Source: Rhizobium sp. Pop5
Lineage (GTDB): Bacteria > Pseudomonadota > Alphaproteobacteria > Rhizobiales > Rhizobiaceae
NCBI RefSeq assembly: GCF_024721175.1
Contig: NZ_CP099402.1
Location: 372,001-436,000, forward strand
Direction: 5' to 3'
Length of the DNA stretch: 64,000 bases
In this document: positions 18,047 through 26,698 of the stretch, one piece after another
Layout of the letters: every line of letters starts with the position of its first letter
Numbering within the stretch: the first letter of the stretch is position 1
Translations under genes and position numbers: made by a program
Notes under the pieces: generated by a model
What the model saw: the letters and a program-made list of their open reading frames with translations, nothing else
The model's database searches: none
Told to the model about the DNA's origin: nothing

Positions 18047-18832
18047 ATGCTTTTTGGTAAAACGATCCTGGTGACCGGCGTGGCCTCCGGCATCGGCGCG
18101 CGCACAGCGGAACTGGCCGGCCAGATGGGCGCCGAGGTCATCGGTGTCGATGTGCGCGAACCGGCAAATGGAAGTGCCACCTTCATCAAGGGCGATCTAT
18201 CCACGCCATCGGGCGTTGCCGAGATTGTCGCACAGCTTCCGACGCGCCTCGAGGCGCTCGCCAATGTCGCCGGCCTTTCCGGCAACACCGGCATCGTTTC
18301 GACGCTCGCCGTCAATTTCTACGGGCTGCGCGCCCTGTCGGAAGCCGTGGCACCCCGCCTGCGCGAAGGCGGCGCCATCGTCAATGTCGCCTCGATCGCC
18401 GGCTACGGCTGGCGCGCCAATCTTGAACGGGCCAAGTCGCTTACCTCAATCGAAGGCTTTCCCGATGTGGCGGCTGTTGTCGCCGAACACGACCTCAAGG
18501 ACGAGCAAGGCTACCCACTCTCCAAGGAGCTGCTGCTGCTCTGGACCATGCGCGCGGCCCACCAGCCATTGTTCAAGAACCGCGGCATCCGCGTCAATGC
18601 GGTGAGCCCAGGGCCGGTGGAAACACCGATCCTTAAACAGTTCCGCGCCGTGCTCGGCGATGCCCGGGTCGACAGCGACATCACCCGGGTCGGTCGTGCC
18701 GGGACCGCCGCCGATATCGCGCCCGCCGTGCTCTTTCTCTGCTCGGACGGCGCACGCTGGATCAACGGCGCCAATCTCGCCGCCGACGGCGGCCTCGAAG
18801 CATCCATCAACGCCGACGTGCTCGGCTTCTAA
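18047..18832 (+). CDS. SDR oxidoreductase, coniferyl-alcohol-dehydrogenase-like
   Basis: A 261-residue short-chain dehydrogenase with cofactor motif TGVASGIGA (residues about 10-18), NVAG and the catalytic pair in GYPLSKELLL (Tyr and Lys). The C-terminus ends RWINGANLAADGGLEA. The layout, including the unusual insertion before the catalytic Tyr, closely resembles CalA, the NAD-dependent coniferyl alcohol dehydrogenase of Pseudomonas, as recalled from the family. The predicted reaction is an aromatic or allylic alcohol to its aldehyde, which the adjacent aldehyde dehydrogenase would oxidise further. The ATG at 18047 follows GCGAAAGGTG; a TTG at 18029 is less likely. Confidence 0.82.
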   Translation: MLFGKTILVTGVASGIGARTAELAGQMGAEVIGVDVREPANGSATFIKGDLSTPSGVAEIVAQLPTRLEALANVAGLSGNTGIVSTLAVNFYGLRALSEAVAPRLREGGAIVNVASIAGYGWRANLERAKSLTSIEGFPDVAAVVAEHDLKDEQGYPLSKELLLLWTMRAAHQPLFKNRGIRVNAVSPGPVETPILKQFRAVLGDARVDSDITRVGRAGTAADIAPAVLFLCSDGARWINGANLAADGGLEASINADVLGF

Positions 18833-18855
18833 CTCTTTTTTCAGGAGACACCACG

Positions 18856-20301
18856 ATGAATATTGCCCTGCTCATAAACGGCGCAGACCGCGCAGCTTCC
18901 GGCGGCCGGACCTATGACCGCATCGATCCCTTCACCGAGAAGCTCGCAAGCCGGGCTGCGGCGGCAAACCTCGACGATGTCGCCGCAGCCGTCGATGCCG
19001 CCTCCGCCGCCTTCGCCGGCTGGTCGAAGACCGGTCCCAGTCAACGCCGCGCAATCCTGATGAAGGCTGCCGACATCATGGATTCCAAGGTGGGCGAGTT
19101 TACCAGGCTGATGATCGAAGAGACGGGCGCGACCGCACCGTGGGCCGGCTTCAACGTCATGCTCGCTGCCAATATCCTGCGCGAGGCGGGCGCCATGACG
19201 ACGCAGATTTCAGGCGAAATCATCCCCTCCGACAAACCCGGCTCGCTTTCCATGGGTGTTCGCCAGGCCGCCGGCGTGTGCCTGGCGATCGCCCCCTGGA
19301 ATGCGCCCGTTATCCTCGCCACCCGCGCCATCGCCATGCCGATCGCCTGCGGCAATTCAGTCATACTCAAAGCATCCGAACAATGCCCCGGCACGCATCG
19401 TTTGATCGCCACGGCGCTTACTGAAGCGGGTCTGCCCGCCGGCGTCATCAATGTGATTACCAATGCGCCGGAAGATGCGCCTGAAATCGTTGCGGCGCTG
19501 ATCGCCCATCCCGCCGTCCGGCGGGTGAATTTCACCGGCTCGACCAAGGTCGGCAGGATCATCGCCGAGACCTGCGGCAGGCATCTGAAACCCGCCCTCC
19601 TCGAGCTCGGCGGCAAGGCGCCGTTGGTCATCCTTGACGACGCCGATATCGACGGCGCCGTCAATGCCGCCATCTTCGGCGCCTTCATGCATCAGGGCCA
19701 GATCTGCATGTCGACGGAGCGGATCATCGTCGACGAGACGATTGCCGATGAATTCGTCGCCAAACTGGCCGCCCGCGCCGGCCAGTTACCTGCCGGCGAC
19801 CCGCGCGGCCACGTCGTTCTGGGTTCGCTGATCAGCCTCGACGCGGCGAAAAAGATGGAAGAGCTGATCGCCGATGCGCAGGCCAAGGGCGCGAAACTCG
19901 TCGCTGGCGGCAAACGCTCAGGCACCGTCGTCGAGGCGACGCTTCTCGATCACGTAACGCCCGGCATGCGCATCTATTCGGAAGAATCCTTCGGCCCGGT
20001 CAAGCCGATCATCCGCGTCTCCGGTGAGGAGGAAGCGATCCGCATCGCCAACGACACCGAATACGGCCTGTCCTCGGCCGTCTTCAGCCGCAACGTACAG
20101 CGGGCAATGGCCGTTGCGGCGCGGATCGAATCCGGCATCTGCCACATCAACGGCCCGACGCTGCACGACGAGGCGCAAATGCCTTTCGGCGGCGTCAAGG
20201 GCAGCGGCTACGGCCGCTTCGGCGGTAAGGCCGCGATCGCCGAATTCACCGATCTGCGCTGGATCACGGTGGAGGATCCTGCGCAGCATTATCCGTTCTG
20301 A
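18856..20301 (+). CDS. Aldehyde dehydrogenase, vanillin/salicylaldehyde type (paralogue 2)
   Basis: A 481-residue NAD(P)-dependent aldehyde dehydrogenase with APWNAPVIL (oxyanion Asn), LLELGGKAP (general base) and HQGQICMST (nucleophilic Cys). It is collinear with, and clearly a paralogue of, the enzyme at 11766. The two share long identical stretches such as GVCxxIAPWNAP and MPFGGVKxSGYGRFGGKAAI. It is the last gene of the operon, 23 bases after the SDR, with TCAGGAGA as ribosome site. In the proposed pathway it oxidises the aldehyde produced by the SDR. Different substrate preferences of the two paralogues are likely but not visible. Confidence 0.88.
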   Translation: MNIALLINGADRAASGGRTYDRIDPFTEKLASRAAAANLDDVAAAVDAASAAFAGWSKTGPSQRRAILMKAADIMDSKVGEFTRLMIEETGATAPWAGFNVMLAANILREAGAMTTQISGEIIPSDKPGSLSMGVRQAAGVCLAIAPWNAPVILATRAIAMPIACGNSVILKASEQCPGTHRLIATALTEAGLPAGVINVITNAPEDAPEIVAALIAHPAVRRVNFTGSTKVGRIIAETCGRHLKPALLELGGKAPLVILDDADIDGAVNAAIFGAFMHQGQICMSTERIIVDETIADEFVAKLAARAGQLPAGDPRGHVVLGSLISLDAAKKMEELIADAQAKGAKLVAGGKRSGTVVEATLLDHVTPGMRIYSEESFGPVKPIIRVSGEEEAIRIANDTEYGLSSAVFSRNVQRAMAVAARIESGICHINGPTLHDEAQMPFGGVKGSGYGRFGGKAAIAEFTDLRWITVEDPAQHYPF

Positions 20302-20380
20302 CGACGCAAGGCATCACCGGCGCCGCGACGACTATTGCAGTTGCGGCGCTGCCTTTGCCTTGCCCGCTTTTGCTGGGGCT

Positions 20381-20917
20381 TTACGCACTTTTGCTGGAAT
20401 CGCCCTGAGGATCATTCAGCGCGTCGGCAAGCATCAGCCAAAGATCATGGGCAGGCGAAGGGATGGGGCGCGGATCCTCGTCGGAGATCCGAAGTTCGAA
20501 AGAGACCTCGTTCGATTTCAAGGTCGCCAGCATACGGCGGAATTTGGTCGCCTTGTCCGTGAACTGATCCGAGCCCTGCTCCCCCAGCACCGTGCGGAAT
20601 GTTGCGATGGCCAGATTGAAGTTCCTCTGCAACTGCCCGAACGCCCCACGGTGCTTCTCCCGCATACTTGCATGGAGATCGCCAAGAGCAAGAGCCGCCG
20701 CCGCCCTGTTGAAATCGTCAAGGTTATCGTCGATCGACGCGATCAGTTCGTTGAGGGTGGCCGCCGAACGGCAAAGATCCGAATCGGCATAATCGACGTC
20801 CATTCGCCGCGTCAGGTCTCCGCTGATGACCGCAGCCACCAATGCTGCAATCTCGGCGCAGAATCGGGCCTTCTGATCTTTGAGATCGGTTACCGAGCCG
20901 TTCGCTGTCTCGACCAT
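20381..20917 (-). CDS. HAMP-domain-only soluble protein
   Basis: A 178-residue protein without a signal peptide or membrane segment. Two HAMP-like helical modules are visible: VAAVISGDLTRRMDVDYADSDLC and NRAAAALALGDLHASMREKHRGAFGQL, each followed by a helix (NELIASID, NFNLAIATF). These resemble the tandem HAMP repeats found in chemoreceptors and sensor kinases, but no signalling, kinase or GGDEF domain follows. It may be an adaptor or a piece left from a larger receptor. The C-terminal 50 residues are not recognised. It is convergent with the aldehyde dehydrogenase. Confidence 0.65.
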   Translation of the reverse strand: MVETANGSVTDLKDQKARFCAEIAALVAAVISGDLTRRMDVDYADSDLCRSAATLNELIASIDDNLDDFNRAAAALALGDLHASMREKHRGAFGQLQRNFNLAIATFRTVLGEQGSDQFTDKATKFRRMLATLKSNEVSFELRISDEDPRPIPSPAHDLWLMLADALNDPQGDSSKSA

Positions 20918-21493
20918 GCGCGGAGCCCTAGCGTGAAACGCCGCTGCCGCAGGATCCGCGGCGGATCATAAGCGCACAAGTGCGATGGACCATGTCGTAT
21001 TCCCGTCTGGGCTGGTGACCAATCATGCCACTGTCACGAGTGAGCCCGGCACACGCCGTGACAAGAGCGCCCCCATCCAAGTCCGCAGCACTTAAAAAAG
21101 TCCTTCGGCGCCTAAACGGTCGGATCTTTTGCGCGCAGAATGGATAGCATCTACGCATTTCGATCATGATTGGAAGCGGCGACGGCCGGTTGAATAGCCG
21201 TTTCGGCGGCTGTCATTCACTCGGATGGTTAGGCAGCAGGCCTGCAATCCGAATTTTGTTCCAAATTAGAGAGTTAGAGCATAACGTCTTCCGAAAATAG
21301 TTCACATTTTTCGCCGTGGCGTTCTAACAACTCGTCCGGGAAAGCGTGGCCCACCGGCGCACCGCAATCATGCATTCCCCCGCAGCAAGAATTTCCGGGA
21401 ACCTTTTCGACCGATCTGCATCCAATACTCGCTGACAAGGCGCAGCACCGCTGCTGCCGGAAGCATCCGTGCACGGACACAAGGAGACAGATC
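20918..21493. other. Intergenic region without recognised gene
   Basis: About 575 bases between two divergent genes. It is less GC-rich in places (21170-21310) and probably holds the promoters of the HAMP protein and of the DUF4142 operon. No RNA gene, repeat or conserved protein was recognised. Confidence 0.45.
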
Positions 21494-22015
21494 ATGTTGA
21501 AACGAATTCTCGGCGCAACCTTCATCGCAGCGTCGCTCGGCGCGGCCGCGTTCGCCGCCGATGCCAAGCCGACCGATCCCCAGATCGCCCACATTGCCTA
21601 CACGGCCGGGCAGATCGACGTCACCGCCGCGGAGCAGGCGTTGAAAAAGAGCAAGAATGCCGAGGTCATCGAATTCGCCAAGACCATGGAGCGCGACCAC
21701 AAGGCCGTCAACGACCAGGCGCTTGCCCTCGTCAAGAAGCTGAACGTGACGCCGGAGGACAACAAGATCAGCCAGTCGCTCTCGACCCAGGCGAGCAAGG
21801 AACTGAAGACGCTTGATGGCCTCGACGGCGCGGCCTACGACAAGGCCTATATCGACAACGAAGTCGCCTATCACAAGTCGGTCAACGATGCGCTGGCCAA
21901 GGTGCTGATCCCTTCGGCTCAGAACAAGGAGCTGAAGTCGCTGCTGGAAACGGGCCTGACCCTGTTTAAAGAGCACCAGATGCATGCCGAGCATCTCTCT
22001 TCGATGATGAAGTAG
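21494..22015 (+). CDS. DUF4142 secreted protein
   Basis: A 173-residue exported protein with a clear signal peptide (residues 1-21, AAAFA|AD). The mature part is an all-helical DUF4142 domain with the ferritin-like pattern (TAGQIDVTAAEQALKK, EFAKTMERDHKAVNDQ, YIDNEVAYHKSVNDAL, FKEHQMHAEHL). Conserved Glu and His residues in these helices could bind metal, although the function of the family is not established. It begins an operon with a cupredoxin one base downstream and an ECF sigma factor, suggesting a role in envelope or metal stress. Ribosome site AAGGAGACAG. Confidence 0.85.
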   Translation: MLKRILGATFIAASLGAAAFAADAKPTDPQIAHIAYTAGQIDVTAAEQALKKSKNAEVIEFAKTMERDHKAVNDQALALVKKLNVTPEDNKISQSLSTQASKELKTLDGLDGAAYDKAYIDNEVAYHKSVNDALAKVLIPSAQNKELKSLLETGLTLFKEHQMHAEHLSSMMK

Positions 22016-22016
22016 A

Positions 22017-22343
22017 GTGGCGATGGGATCGCTGACGAAACTGCTGCCGCTGCTGTTCGCACTGCTTTGGGCTGGCAGCGGAGTCGCCTCGGCGGCGGAA
22101 TATCAGATCACCATCGCGAGCATGAAATTCGGTGCGCCGCCGGCCGAGCTGCATGTCGGTGATGTGATCGTCTGGCGAAACGATGATATATTCCGGCATA
22201 CGGCGACGGCCCGCGACAAGAGTTTCGATATCGAACTGCCGCCGAAATCGGAGGGCCGGATGACGATCAGCCAGGCGGGAGCGGTCGATTTCTATTGCCG
22301 CTTTCATCCCGCCATGACGGGCAAACTGGAGGTCCGGCCTTAG
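22017..22343 (+). CDS. Cupredoxin (plastocyanin/amicyanin-like) periplasmic protein
   Basis: A protein of 106-108 residues with a signal peptide (cleavage near ASA|AE). The type 1 copper ligands are visible: His in IFRHTATA and the Cys-His-Met loop YCRFHPAM. The family carries electrons or copper in the periplasm. Translation may start at GTG 22017, one base after the DUF4142 stop, or at ATG 22023; neither has a separate ribosome site, so it is probably coupled to the upstream gene. It is followed by an ECF sigma gene 41 bases later. Confidence 0.85.
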   Translation: MAMGSLTKLLPLLFALLWAGSGVASAAEYQITIASMKFGAPPAELHVGDVIVWRNDDIFRHTATARDKSFDIELPPKSEGRMTISQAGAVDFYCRFHPAMTGKLEVRP

Positions 22344-22384
22344 GGCCGGGCTCCTGGAAAGACGAGGCGAGCAGGAGGTTTTCC

Positions 22385-23095
22385 ATGGCAGCCATTCCGG
22401 TTCCGGCCGAGCGACACCGGTTACCTCTATCGACAATTTCCGACGCCGAGCTCGTGCCGCTCGCGATGGTGGGCGACGAGCCCGCCATCCGCGCCATCGT
22501 CCAGCGTCACAATCAGCGCCTGTTCCGCACGGCCCGCGCCGTGATCCGCAGCGATTGGGAGGCGGAAGACGTCGTGCAGGCCGCCTATGTCAAAGCCTTC
22601 ACCAATCTGGCAACCTTCCGCGGCGAGGCCGAGCTTTCGACATGGCTGACGCGGATAACGCTCAATGAGGCGCTGGGCCGCGTGCGGGCCCAAAAGAACA
22701 CGACAGGGCTTGAGGAAATCGACATGCAGACGACGTCGCCGGGCGGCCGGGTACTTCAGTTTCCGTCCTCGCTTTCGCCAGCCGACCCGGAAGCCGAGCT
22801 GTCGCGAAGCCAGGCGCGCCACCTGCTTGAACATGCCGTCGACGAACTTCCGGATGATTTTCGCGCTGTCTTCGTGCTGCGCGACGTCGAGGGCATGAGC
22901 ACGGACGAGACCGCCTCCTATCTCGGCATCAAACCCGAGACCGCCAAGACCCGGCTGCATCGGGCGCGGAAGATGATGCGCCAATCGATCGAAAAACAGC
23001 TCTCCGGCGCATTCCAGGCGCTCTTCCCCTTCGACGGCGCCCGCTGCGCCTCGATGGCCGATCGCGTCATCGCCGCCCTTCGCCAGACGTCGTAA
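22385..23095 (+). CDS. RNA polymerase sigma factor, ECF family
   Basis: A 236-residue sigma-70-family protein. Region 2 is seen at residues about 30-105 (RHNQRLFRTARAVIRSDWEAEDVVQAAYVKAF, with the conserved D-x-x-Q), and region 4 at about 140-200 (LDELPDDFR-like, MSTDETASYLGIKPETAKTRLHRARKMM). A 35-residue C-terminal tail contains a Cys (GARCASMADR). The ATG at 22385 follows GCAGGAGG. No anti-sigma gene lies next to it, which is unusual; control may be by the C-terminal tail or by transcription with the DUF4142-cupredoxin genes. Confidence 0.87.
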   Translation: MAAIPVPAERHRLPLSTISDAELVPLAMVGDEPAIRAIVQRHNQRLFRTARAVIRSDWEAEDVVQAAYVKAFTNLATFRGEAELSTWLTRITLNEALGRVRAQKNTTGLEEIDMQTTSPGGRVLQFPSSLSPADPEAELSRSQARHLLEHAVDELPDDFRAVFVLRDVEGMSTDETASYLGIKPETAKTRLHRARKMMRQSIEKQLSGAFQALFPFDGARCASMADRVIAALRQTS

Positions 23096-23170
23096 TATCT
23101 TGCGCCATCACTCGCCGGGAGGCGGACCCGTGGCCGGCGGAGAGACCCCACCGGCAACGGTGTTTCACTC

Positions 23171-23371
23171 TCATCTTTCCAGGACCAGCTGGGTCAGCTG
23201 GCCGTTCAACCTGTCGAGGTCATCCAGAACCTTGCGGATGCTAGCGCGTGCCTGGAGCATTTTGTCCATTTCCTGGTCGAGGGACGGTCCACCTGCGACG
23301 TTCAGGTTGTGAGCATCCATCGCGGGATGAGGGACTGGGTTCGGAAACGGGATGATGTCTGCCATTTGCAT
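23171..23371 (-). CDS. Small hypothetical protein
   Basis: A 66-residue frame (or 64 from the second Met) beginning MQMADIIPFPNPV and ending in an amphipathic helix (LDQEMDKMLQARASIRKVLDDLDRLNGQLTQLV) that could form a coiled coil. No signal peptide, membrane segment or known domain. The ribosome site is weak. The regular heptad-like helix and the gap between flanking genes support it as a real gene, but only moderately. Confidence 0.45.
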   Translation of the reverse strand: MQMADIIPFPNPVPHPAMDAHNLNVAGGPSLDQEMDKMLQARASIRKVLDDLDRLNGQLTQLVLER

Positions 23372-23804
23372 TCGCTATTTTCGTTTTCATGTGGGAAGGA
23401 TGGAAACTCTCATGTGTCCAGCCCCGACAGTTTGACGGGACGGCATGCTTCATTGCCGGCCAACCGGAACATCTCGCAATTTCAGTAGGTTGCGTTTGTT
23501 CGTATAACAGTAAACGCCGGTGCAGCCTTAACAAACTCCTACTTCTGCACGCTCAGCCGGCTCCCCTAGCGGCTTTACCGCGTCAAACGGACAGCGATGC
23601 GAAATTCGGATAGGGCAACCGACGATTTAAATTGCCGTCAGACGCAAGTCCGCTGAATGCAGGCGATGAACGGTCAAGACAGATCGTGAAAAAGCTTGCC
23701 GAGGGACGCCGGACCTAAGTCGCATTGGCGGACCGGGATCCATTGCTCATATACAGGTTTGAGGCAGTCGCAAGGTCCGTGGAGGGGTGGAACTGGAGGA
23801 GAGT
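23372..23804. other. Intergenic region with a possible general-stress promoter
   Basis: About 430 bases without a convincing gene. The only notable element is a GGAAC-N19-TT match at 23467-23492 (listed separately). The rest shows no repeat or RNA gene that I recognise. Confidence 0.4.
23467..23492 (+). promoter_or_regulatory. Candidate RpoE2/EcfG-type promoter
   Basis: GGAAC, 19 bases, then TT matches the GGAAC-N18/19-TT consensus known for the rhizobial general stress sigma factor RpoE2. It reads toward the BON-domain gene at 23805, about 310 bases downstream, a long leader. Chance occurrence cannot be excluded. Confidence 0.35.
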
Positions 23805-24071
23805 ATGAAGTTCGGTCCCGACAATCATGAAGAGAGCTGCTCGCAAGGCCACAGTTCCGCGTCGACTATCGCAACAATCAAGGCAGCCCTTTCCGCTGAC
23901 CCGGATATCGACAGCAGTGCCATCGAAATCAGAATGCTTGGGCCTGTCGTCCTGCTCGAAGGCTATATCACGAACACCGCAGACCGAGAGAAAGCCATAA
24001 GGCTCGCGGCAATGATCGTGGGCCCTGAAAATGTCCAGGACCGGATGTTGAGCCGCTTTCCGACGCAATAG
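23805..24071 (+). CDS. BON-domain protein
   Basis: An 88-residue protein. Residues about 22-80 form a BON domain (TIKAALSADPDIDSSAIEIRMLGPVVLLEGYI, then ADREKAIRLAAMIVG), with the central conserved glycine and the hydrophobic pattern of the fold. BON domains are proposed to bind phospholipid or ligands; many are periplasmic, but this one lacks a signal peptide, so it is probably cytosolic. The ATG at 23805 is placed by an excellent TGGAGGAG site; a GTG at 23787 is possible. It may be under stress control. Confidence 0.75.
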   Translation: MKFGPDNHEESCSQGHSSASTIATIKAALSADPDIDSSAIEIRMLGPVVLLEGYITNTADREKAIRLAAMIVGPENVQDRMLSRFPTQ

Positions 24072-24188
24072 CGAACGCCATGCGGGGGTACTAGGATCTT
24101 GTAGCGGCCCGTCTGAGGCCCGGAAACACGCAGGGAGGTGATGCGTCGAAGCAGTCACCGATCAGACCACCAAGACCAAGACAAACGT

Positions 24189-26698
24189 TCACCCGCAAGG
24201 CCGCGTCTCGCCGGGGTTTGAGCCCCCGGCCGAGGAATTGAGCCACAGCGCGATGATCTCGGCTTTGGGCACGGCTTTGCTGTATAGGAACCCCTGCGCC
24301 GAACCACATCCGTTTGCTGCTAGGAAGGCCGCCTGCTCGACGGTCTCGACGCCTTCGGCCACGACCTCCTGTCCGAGACAGCGCGCGATCGACAGGATCG
24401 CCTTCACAAGTTCCTCGTTGCGTCTATCCGTGCTGTTGATGAATGACCGGTCGATCTTCAGCGTGTCGATCGGAAAGCGCGCCAAATAGTTTAGCGCCGA
24501 ATAGCCGGTACCAAAATCGTCGATGGCGATCGAAAATCCCATGCCGCGAATTTCCGAGAGCGTTTCCAGCGTCTCATCCTTCTGATCGAGAAGCAGGCTC
24601 TCGGTGATTTCGATTTCGATCCATTCCGCACGGCAGCGGGTCTCGTGGAGAATTTCGGCGATCGACTTCACCAGTCCGGCGGATTGGAATTGCTTGACCG
24701 ATAGGTTGACCGCCACCTTGTGCGGCGACCGGCCGTCGGCATTCAATTCGGCCGCTGTCTGGCAGGCCTCGCGCAGCACCCATCGCCCGAGCTCCACGAT
24801 CAGCCCCGTGTCTTCTGCGACCGGAATGAAGCGGACGGGAGGAATCATGCCCATTTCGGGGTGACGCCATCGCAGCAAGGCTTCGGAGCCGACCATTGCT
24901 CCGCTGTCCAGAAGTATCTTGGGCTGGTAATGCAGTTCCAGCTCTGCGCGCTCGATGGCGCGGCGCAATTCCGATTCCAGCCGCATGCGCTCCTCGGCGC
25001 TTGCAGTCAGGTCCTTCGAGTAGAAGCGAAAATTGCTTCGTCCCGAGCGTTTGGCGAGATACATCGCCGAGTCCGCGTATTTCACCAGGTCGTTGGCGTC
25101 TGCGCTGTCGTCGGGATAGAGCGCGATGCCGACGCTGCAGGAAATGAATACCTCCTTGCCATCAAGCAGGAAACCTTCCTTGAACTTCTCGAGGATCCTG
25201 CCAGCCGTCCGGCCAAGATCGTCGCCTTGGCGGACATCCGACAGCAGGATGGCGAATTCGTCGCCGCCGAGACGGGCGACGGTATCGTAGCTACGGACGC
25301 TCGCATTGAGGCGAGCGGCCGCCTGGCAGAGCAGTTCGTCGCCAACGGGATGCCCCATCGTGTCGTTGACCACCTTGAAATGATCGATATCGATCAGCAT
25401 CACGCCGGCCCGCTGGCCTCGCGATACCGCTGACGTGACCATCTGCCGGAGGCGATCGTTGAACAGCGATCGGTTCGGCAGCGAGGTCAGGGGATCGTAA
25501 AAGGCCATCTGATGGATTTTCTGGCGCGAGGCATTCAGCTCAGTGATGTCGCGCTCCACGCCAAGAATCCCGGTAACCTCTCCTCCTGCGCCCCGGAGCG
25601 GGACCTTGCGCTTCTCAAGAAGAACCAATCGATCAAGTTCATGGGAGCAGCCCCATTCCTCGCTGACGATGATGCCGCCGGCCTGGAGCGCGCCCCTGTC
25701 CGTGTCTCGATAAAGCTGCGCCGTTTCAGCGTCGAACAGATCGAAATCCGTCTTTCCCAAGATGTCGGCTTCCGCCTTTCCGAGAAATCGCTCGAAGGCG
25801 GGATTGCACAGGAGATAGGCGCCGTCCATGTCCTTGACCCAGACCATGTCGGGGATGGTCTGGAGCACGCTGAGCAGCTGCGTCCGCACCGAGTTTATGG
25901 CTTCTTCCGCCTGTTTCCGCTCGGTAATGTCGCGCGAGAGCGCAATAAGCGTGGTGGAGGCGGGATCGGTACTCGGCCGTTTGGCCACCGAGAGTTCGAA
26001 CCACCGCGTCTCCCCGTTCGGCAGGAGAATCCGGATGCATCGGCCATAGGCAACGCCCTCCCTGGCAGCCGTGCCGAGCGCCTCCATGGCGATCGCTGCC
26101 TGATCGGGCGCAAGAATATCGTTGACCGTCCTGCCGAGCAGCATCTCCCTCTGCTGGGCCAGCAGTTCCGGGCTTCGCGTCCAGACCTGAAGATAACGGC
26201 CCTCCTCGTCCACCTCGAAAAGAACGTCGGGAATGGCGGTGATGATGCCTTCTGCGAGCTCGAGCGCCTTTTTGAGTTCGCGCTCCGCCTGCTTGTGCTC
26301 GGTAATGTCGATGACGGCGGCGATCAGGCCAGCCGGATCGCCGTTCCCGGCTGTGAAAACCGCCTTGTTGTAGACGACATCGCGCGCCGCACCGCTCGCG
26401 GTGGTAATCTTCTTCTGGCGATATTGCCGGCCGTTTTCAAAGAGCGCCTCATCCTGAGCGAAATAATGGTCGACCGGGTACTGCGCATCGAGATCGAAAT
26501 CGGTTTTCCCGATGATCTCGTCGCGCGTGCGGCCGAAGAAATCTTCGAAAGCCTTGTTGCAGCCGACGTAGCGGCCGTGCCAGTTCTTGTAAAAACCGGA
26601 AGGGGAAACGTGCCGAGCAATGCGTCAAGAAGCGCGCCCCGGTCGACCACGCCATCCGGATGATGCGCTCCGCCTTGGTCGCGATCGTGCCTTTCCAT
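24189..26698 (-). CDS. PAS-GGDEF-EAL protein with a frameshift near the start
   Basis: A c-di-GMP enzyme read right to left. It has three or four PAS modules (e.g. YVGCNKAFEDFFGRTRDEIIGKTDFDL, LLCNPAFERFLGKAEADILGKTDFDL), then GGDEF (RLGGDEFAILL, with an RSYD inhibitory-site motif before it) and EAL (SEALLRWRHPE, IDDFGTGYSAL, VVAEGVE). Both output domains look active. Only 24189-26213 is open from a usable start (GTG), and that start lies inside a PAS domain. The frame is open up to 26624 without a start codon. The adjacent frame from ATG 26698 reads ALLDALLGTFPLPVF and would join YKNWHGRY if the A5 run at 26591-26595 (T5 on the coding strand) had six bases. Confidence 0.8.

Noticed and set aside
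21389..21425. GGAAC sequence upstream of the DUF4142 gene as RpoE2 promoter
   Set aside because: No TT follows at 18-19 bases, so it does not meet the consensus.
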